From NCBI GenBank assembly GCA_963718695.1, contig OY970371.1, positions 3,906,001 to 3,970,000 on the forward strand: 64,000 nt of DNA, given 5' to 3'. Made by a program: the position numbers and the translations under genes. Under the pieces are notes generated by a model. That model searched no databases. It was given only the letters and a program-made list of their open reading frames with translations, and was not told the DNA's origin. This document shows positions 60,411 to 64,000 of this stretch, in pieces (position 1 is the first letter of the stretch; each line of letters begins with the position of its first letter). This DNA comes from Manganitrophus sp963718695 (GTDB lineage Bacteria; Nitrospirota; Nitrospiria; SBBL01; Manganitrophaceae).

Positions 60411-60704
60411 AAGCTCGATGACTCGCATCTTCTGATCGTCGGAGAGGTGAGCTGCGATCTCCTTCGGCACCCCCACGGCGACGACGGAGAAGGCCTCGTC
60501 CAGCCGCGATTGCATCAGCTTTTTGTCGGCGTCGGAGAGGTCCTCCTTTGCGAAGAGATCCTGGCTGGATTTGAGCTGATGAGAGAGCCGGTGTCGCTCG
60601 ATCAGCGAGCACTCGTCCTGAGCTCGGATCTCGTAGTGTTGCCCGTCGATCTGGATGATCGGCCGGACGATGAGGGTAGAGAAGCTAAGAATCGGTTCGC
60701 CCAT
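60339..60704 (-). CDS. Tail assembly chaperone (gpG-like), zero-frame product
   Basis: The 121-aa product lies between the tail tube and tape measure genes, where siphophages encode chaperones. ATG 60704 with AAGGAGG upstream is chosen. A perfect -1 slippery heptamer T TTT TTA at 60411-60405 (zero-frame codons CTT TTT TTA, codons 98-100) lies near the 3' end. Ribosomes that slip would make a longer gpGT-like product. It resembles helical tail chaperones by position and composition only. Confidence 0.7.
   Translation of the reverse strand: MGEPILSFSTLIVRPIIQIDGQHYEIRAQDECSLIERHRLSHQLKSSQDLFAKEDLSDADKKLMQSRLDEAFSVVAVGVPKEIAAHLSDDQKMRVIELFLGPPIPNGKAAAKEKGKNKTGG
60405..60411 (-). promoter_or_regulatory. 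-1 ribosomal frameshift site (T TTT TTA)
   Basis: The heptamer is in the correct phase for X XXY YYZ slippage, directly followed by GGG CCG CCG. It lies about 25 codons before the zero-frame stop. The same heptamer drives frameshifting in many viruses. Confidence 0.7.
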
Positions 60705-60894
60705 GACGTTTGTCCTCCTTGTCTTCGGCGTGAATGGTGAGTTTGATGCCGAGTGTCCGGCATCGCTTCGAGAGTTCGGCGAGCTGCTCCATCGTCTTTC
60801 GAAGCGCCCGACGGTGCCGCCAGATCGCGGCCTTGTGTTCCGCCGCCTGACGCTCAAGGGTCGCAACCGCTGCCTGCGCCTGCGCCGGGTTCAT
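60685..60894 (-). CDS. Small helical phage protein
   Basis: A 69-aa protein with a coiled-coil pattern (AAVATLERQAAEHKAAIWRH) starts two bases after the tail tube stop (TAGCCATG) and overlaps the chaperone start by 20 bases. The spacing supports translation coupling. Function is unknown. Confidence 0.45.
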   Translation of the reverse strand: MNPAQAQAAVATLERQAAEHKAAIWRHRRALRKTMEQLAELSKRCRTLGIKLTIHAEDKEDKRHGRTDS

Positions 60895-60896
60895 GG

Positions 60897-61475
60897 CTAC
60901 GGGGTGTAGGCTGCGACCAGAGAACCGAAGCGGTCCGCATCGGTCGCCGCGGCAAGATCCTCCAGCGCCACGAATTGCAGCTCGATTGCCGCCGGCGCGT
61001 TCTTCACGTAGGCGATCTCCGGAGAGCCCCCCTCGAAACAGCGTGGGATCTGGTACTGAAGGCTCAACGCCTCGTCGTAAGGGGAAGGACCCCGGACCAG
61101 GAGCGCCATCACAGCGACTTGCGCCCCCTTATAGAGAGTCGCGGTCTTCCGGTCGGGGGTGGCCGATGTGGCGACCGTTACGTTATTGAGCGCCAGCCGG
61201 TAATGCTCCAGACTGATATCCGCCATCGTCACCATGACGGTGAGCGACTCCTCCGATCGGACCGCTTTCCGGGGACCGGTCCCGCCGTGAAAACGGAACT
61301 GGTCGATCGTCTGCGCGTGACTGACCCGCACACCGGCGTCGGTGTAATTGTTCTTGCCGCTGGTCCCGACCTTGGCCCAGGGCGAGGACGGCGCCGCGTT
61401 GATCGCCGGGAAGGCGGTTCCGACCGGCGCCCACCACAGTTCAAAAGGGGCCGCGATAATTTCATAAGGTGTCAT
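60897..61475 (-). CDS. Major tail tube protein
   Basis: The 192-aa product is beta-rich (PFELWWAPVGTAFP, GTGPRKAVRSEESLTVMVTMADISLEHYR) and has the size of siphovirus tail tube proteins. ATG 61475 with GGAGGAG upstream is chosen over a longer frame. It lies between the tail terminator gene and the chaperone genes, as expected. Confidence 0.7.
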   Translation of the reverse strand: MTPYEIIAAPFELWWAPVGTAFPAINAAPSSPWAKVGTSGKNNYTDAGVRVSHAQTIDQFRFHGGTGPRKAVRSEESLTVMVTMADISLEHYRLALNNVTVATSATPDRKTATLYKGAQVAVMALLVRGPSPYDEALSLQYQIPRCFEGGSPEIAYVKNAPAAIELQFVALEDLAAATDADRFGSLVAAYTP

Positions 61476-61495
61476 TTGATTATCCTCCTCCGGCT

Positions 61496-61912
61496 TTAAG
61501 TGAATGCGACATCCGAGGCGAGTGCAAGAAAGCTCTGCACCCGCATCGGCCAATCCGTGTCGGGGTCGCGTTGAAAGAGCGCCCCGCCTGATACCATCAC
61601 GCTATGAATCAGCGACTCCCCCTGCGCCTTTCGCGAGAGCGACTTGAGCGCCGAGTAAACGGCGCGGCGGACCTTGTTCGCCTCATAGGGTGTCTCCCCG
61701 TAACAGAAGGCATCGAAGCGCTGAGAGTGGAGCGTCAGAAAACCATTGCTCTCCGGTCCGCCGGCGTCCTTGATCACCAGGCACTTTCTCGGCATCGAAG
61801 CGGCCTGGGCGGCGGGAAGTTCCCCGACGAAGACGCGGCTGGCGACCAGGGCGTTGACCTCACTGTCTGCGATGAGGATCGATCTTAAATCGGCAAGCAC
61901 GTCGGGGATCAT
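61496..61912 (-). CDS. Tail terminator-like protein
   Basis: The 138-aa product resembles DUF3168/tail-terminator proteins: LRSILIADSEVNALVASRVF N-terminally, LHSQRFDAFCYG and DTDWPMRVQSFLAL later. It caps the tail tube before head joining. The start overlaps the gp10-like stop (ATGA). Confidence 0.65.
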   Translation of the reverse strand: MIPDVLADLRSILIADSEVNALVASRVFVGELPAAQAASMPRKCLVIKDAGGPESNGFLTLHSQRFDAFCYGETPYEANKVRRAVYSALKSLSRKAQGESLIHSVMVSGGALFQRDPDTDWPMRVQSFLALASDVAFT

Positions 61913-62238
61913 TTCAGATTCCTCCGAATCCGCTCGTTGAGCCCCCCGTAGTTCTTATCGGCCGAGGGGCGAAGGTAGGGTTGCGCCTTCATCTTGTGGG
62001 TCCCGAGCTCCTGATAGATCGCATATTCCACATCCTGAGATCCCCACATCCCGACAACCTGACCCCCCTCCTCCTGAGCCGGCTGAACGATCCCGATCGA
62101 TCCCTGGAGCGTGGCCGTGTCGACCGGGGCGAGGTTCTTCGCGTCGATCACGCAGACCGCCATCGTCTCATCCGTCCCGGCGATCACCGCGGCGATCACG
62201 CTCTGCCTGACCTCTTTTCCCCGCCACTTGAGCGCCAT
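61909..62238 (-). CDS. HK97 gp10-like neck protein
   Basis: The 109-aa protein has the family motif YAIYQELGTHKMKAQPYLRPS, with N-terminal ALKWRGKEV and the central LAPVDTATLQGSI. It belongs to the HK97 gp10 head-tail joining family. It overlaps both neighbours at start and stop. Confidence 0.82.
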   Translation of the reverse strand: MALKWRGKEVRQSVIAAVIAGTDETMAVCVIDAKNLAPVDTATLQGSIGIVQPAQEEGGQVVGMWGSQDVEYAIYQELGTHKMKAQPYLRPSADKNYGGLNERIRRNLK

Positions 62239-62585
62239 CAGGACACCCGCATCAGCTGTGCTTCAAGATAGGTGCGCCGCTCCTGGATCGTCTCGATCCC
62301 GAAGGGGCCGGCTGCAATGGTCACCCCCAGCCGGTTCTCGATCCGGGCGATCCGCTGGGTCTCCGCGATCTCGGTCCCCTTCGGAAGAAGGAGCCGAAGA
62401 TCTTCGACCAGGGCGAGCTTGTTGCCGTCGATCACCTGGCGCTTGACCTTCGTGTAGTACCGGCAGGCGATCTTTTTGCTCGATTCGGACCAGGAGGGAA
62501 TCCCCGGCAGGCCATCGGGTCCCGCCGTGGTATTCGTATCGGTTTCGATCACCGCCCGGTCGATCATCGCCTGCCGCGCGGCCAT
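62238..62585 (-). CDS. Head-tail adaptor-like protein
   Basis: The 115-aa protein sits between the connector and gp10-like genes in the head-completion position. It has beta-rich YYTKVKRQVIDGNKLALVEDLRLLLPKGT and a GVTIAAGPF segment. TAATG/TGATG overlaps join it to its neighbours. Assignment is by order and size. Confidence 0.6.
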   Translation of the reverse strand: MAARQAMIDRAVIETDTNTTAGPDGLPGIPSWSESSKKIACRYYTKVKRQVIDGNKLALVEDLRLLLPKGTEIAETQRIARIENRLGVTIAAGPFGIETIQERRTYLEAQLMRVS

Positions 62586-63103
62586 TAAGCGAAGGCCCTC
62601 ATGGAGAGGACCAGGCCGCGCAAGAGCTTCTCCCGCTCGGCCTGGTAAGGGAGATGGGACTGACTCACGTCTGATCCGATCGAGCTGGAGCCGAGCGCTT
62701 CGTACTGAATGGCGAGCTTCACCAGATCGACCTGCACCCGCTTTCGGGTGGCAAGATCGCTGACCGGCGTGTAGGCGATCCGGACCTCCGGGGCCCAGGC
62801 CGCGTCGATCCGCTCCAGGACCCGGCCCTCCAGCATCAGCCGGTAGTCGGCGCCGGTGAGAACGGTTTCGACCCCATCGACTCCCCGCTCGGTGACGGTC
62901 GTGATGGTGGTCGCTTTTTGCTTGAGCCAGATCCGGGTGTTTGCTTCTCGTGGGTCGTGCAGGTGTGTTTCGGTGGAAGCGGTCGGCTCCCCCGCCGTCT
63001 GAGTGATCAGCCGCTCTGCATCGGCGAGGAGCAGATCGAGCACGTCGTAGGAGAGATCGGTCTCGACGTGTTCTTTCAGCTGCGCGACGGTCAATAAGGC
63101 CAC
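62585..63103 (-). CDS. Phage gp6-like head-tail connector
   Basis: The 172-aa product begins ALLTVAQLKEHVETDLSYDVLDLLLADAE, the opening pattern of the gp6-like connector family (helical N terminus, then beta). It joins the portal ring to the tail. GTG 63103 is the start. It follows small head-side genes. Confidence 0.75.
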   Translation of the reverse strand: MALLTVAQLKEHVETDLSYDVLDLLLADAERLITQTAGEPTASTETHLHDPREANTRIWLKQKATTITTVTERGVDGVETVLTGADYRLMLEGRVLERIDAAWAPEVRIAYTPVSDLATRKRVQVDLVKLAIQYEALGSSSIGSDVSQSHLPYQAEREKLLRGLVLSMRAFA

Positions 63104-63106
63104 GGC

Positions 63107-63388
63107 CTACCCCTTCTTTTTCGTCGGCCTGACGGCCTTGTCGGGGATCGATTCCTTCTTGACTTCCTTGTCCTCGGCCGGCTCCTCTTGCTTGGCCGAT
63201 CGCGGGCGGTACCCCAGGCGCTCAGCTTCGGCGGCGTTGACCCGCTGATCCTTCACGCCGTAGAGCCAGCGCGCGGCGGGATCTCCGTCTTCAACCAGCC
63301 TGGACCGGTCCTCGGTAAGATAGAGGCGCCGGTCCAGGATGACCGCGGAGGATGGAGCGGAAAGCGATTGCGTAATCTCAAGAGCCAA
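63107..63388 (-). CDS. Small head-side phage protein
   Basis: The 93-aa product has a short beta N terminus (SSAVILDRRLYLTEDRSRLVEDG) and a Lys/Glu-rich tail. TTG 63388 with GGGGGTGAG upstream is the likely start. It lies between a structural protein and the connector. No family is recognised. Confidence 0.5.
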   Translation of the reverse strand: MALEITQSLSAPSSAVILDRRLYLTEDRSRLVEDGDPAARWLYGVKDQRVNAAEAERLGYRPRSAKQEEPAEDKEVKKESIPDKAVRPTKKKG

Positions 63389-63401
63389 AGCTCACCCCCT
63401 G

Positions 63402-63809
63402 TTAATCCGGCTGGATGACGTAGAAGAGCGCCACGTCGAATTTCCCGGCCGTCAGGGCGGCGGCGGTGATCGTCGCCTGGATCTTCCTGGCCACCGTGGT
63501 TTTCTTCATCGTGGCGCCGGTGGCCACCGGGACGATCGATTTTAAGCCGGTTGTCGACCAGGGGGCCCCGGAGATCGCGGCGACTGAGATGATGTCGTTC
63601 GCGGCTTCCACATGCACGGCGATCGATGCGCCCGATCCTACCGGAGCGGTCTTTACGTGCATGTACCCGAAGAGAATCACGGCATCGGCCGGGATGTCCT
63701 CTCCGTGCAGATTGATCGCGGAGATTGCCCCGCCATCGACGGCGAAATCGTATTGGCCTCGAACGCATTTGATCTGAGAGAGGGCTGGAAAAGGTCCTTT
63801 GTACGGCAT
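63402..63809 (-). CDS. Phage head-associated beta protein
   Basis: The 135-aa protein is beta-rich, with SIAVHVEAANDIISVAAISGAPWSTTGLKSIV and KFDVALFYVIQ at the end. Similar proteins occur beside capsid genes in several prophages, perhaps as decoration proteins. AGGAGG precedes ATG 63809. It faces an upstream partner with a related C terminus. Confidence 0.6.
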   Translation of the reverse strand: MPYKGPFPALSQIKCVRGQYDFAVDGGAISAINLHGEDIPADAVILFGYMHVKTAPVGSGASIAVHVEAANDIISVAAISGAPWSTTGLKSIVPVATGATMKKTTVARKIQATITAAALTAGKFDVALFYVIQPD

Positions 63810-63862
63810 AGCGAATCCTCCTGTGATGAATGGTTCAGCGATAAACGATCACCTCAGATCGG

Positions 63863-64000
63863 CTATGCCGCTGAGAGATAACTGACGATCAGCTTCGAGC
63901 CGGTCGTCGCGGTCCCCCCGGTGTTGTCGATCGTGTCGGCAGCCGTGATGGAAAACTCCGCCGTCAGATCGGTCACGTCGGTGACATCGGTCCCGCCCCC
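63863..64000 (-). CDS. Phage protein, C-terminal end (cut by window edge)
   Basis: The last 45 residues of a minus-strand protein end TTGSKLIVSYLSAA before a TAG at 63863-63865. The preceding residues are Thr/Asp-rich (TDVTDLTAEFSIT), typical of capsid decoration or fibre-like phage proteins. Its N terminus and true identity are outside the window. Confidence 0.6.
   Translation of the reverse strand, partial: GGGTDVTDVTDLTAEFSITAADTIDNTGGTATTGSKLIVSYLSAA

Larger units (their letters stand above)
49040..64000 (-). mobile_element. Prophage late structural module (siphovirus-like), right end outside window
   Basis: About 24 tightly packed minus-strand genes, many overlapping by ATGA or TGATG, run in the standard head-connector-tail-fibre order: gp6-like connector, adaptor, HK97 gp10-like protein, tail terminator, tail tube, frameshifting chaperone, tape measure, distal tail, hub, lectin-like proteins and holin. 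Capsid, portal, terminase, integrase and lysogeny genes must lie beyond 64000. The tape measure length (498 aa) implies a short flexible tail. It may be a living or a degraded prophage. Confidence 0.9.

Noticed and set aside
49040..64000. Diversity-generating retroelement in the phage fibre genes
   Set aside because: No reverse transcriptase or template/variable repeat pair is seen.

Overview
The window looks like the chromosome of a Gram-negative bacterium. Outer-membrane biogenesis genes (Omp85, TamB, AsmA-like), lipoproteins and a high-GC housekeeping set point that way. The mix of split transketolase, SdhB followed by an HdrB-like CCG subunit, NtrY/NtrX, paired M16 peptidases, DUF5670 and DUF420 membrane proteins recalls Nitrospirota. 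This is an inference from gene content, since no rRNA or marker phylogeny is available here.

Layout. 1-5166 (minus): glycolytic run gap-pgk-tpiA (tpiA cut by the window edge) and a class A PBP. 5376-10241 (plus): gph and an M16 peptidase pair (one active, one inactive), then a membrane protein. 10283-14291 (plus): a membrane-anchored pseudokinase, then an O-methyltransferase/DUF420 operon. 14698-17565 (plus): DUF5670 protein, a BON lipoprotein with a broken frame, and an AsmA-like protein. 17618-31782 (minus): a long envelope block, DUF1844, tamB, Omp85, TPR/peptidase-MA, DUF4390, ntrY, ntrX, rlmD, so outer-membrane assembly genes lead into a sigma-54 two-component system. 31920-37169 (plus): cbiE, nitrilase-family hydrolase, secreted protein, beta-barrel protein and adenylate cyclase. 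37212-48689: split transketolase, tRNA-Leu(GAG) with a perfect consensus promoter, HNH nuclease, SirB1-like protein, two response-regulator diguanylate cyclases, a SIRT5-type sirtuin with a CBS protein, ferredoxin, Bcp, LON-domain protein, SdhB/HdrB-like pair and peptide deformylase.

49040-64000 is the late structural operon of a siphovirus-like prophage, read on the minus strand and running off the right edge: head-side proteins, connector, adaptor, gp10-like neck protein, tail terminator, tail tube, frameshifting tail chaperone, tape measure, distal tail, hub, receptor-binding/lectin-like proteins and a holin-like protein. No integrase, repressor, terminase, portal or clear endolysin is inside the window. 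One plus-strand lipoprotein gene (53007-53438) with its own promoter interrupts the operon and looks like a moron gene.

Points worth attention: a T TTT TTA slippery site in the tail chaperone; two conserved genes (Omp85 and sirtuin) with no ATG/GTG/TTG at the expected N terminus but a Shine-Dalgarno site before ATT or ATC; three one-base frame breaks at homopolymers (BON, DUF4390, tail chaperone) that may be assembly indels; a pseudokinase lacking the catalytic Asp, Lys and Asn; several families of intergenic palindromes; a 5 x 23-residue repeat in a phage lectin-like protein; and an apparently leaderless moron lipoprotein.
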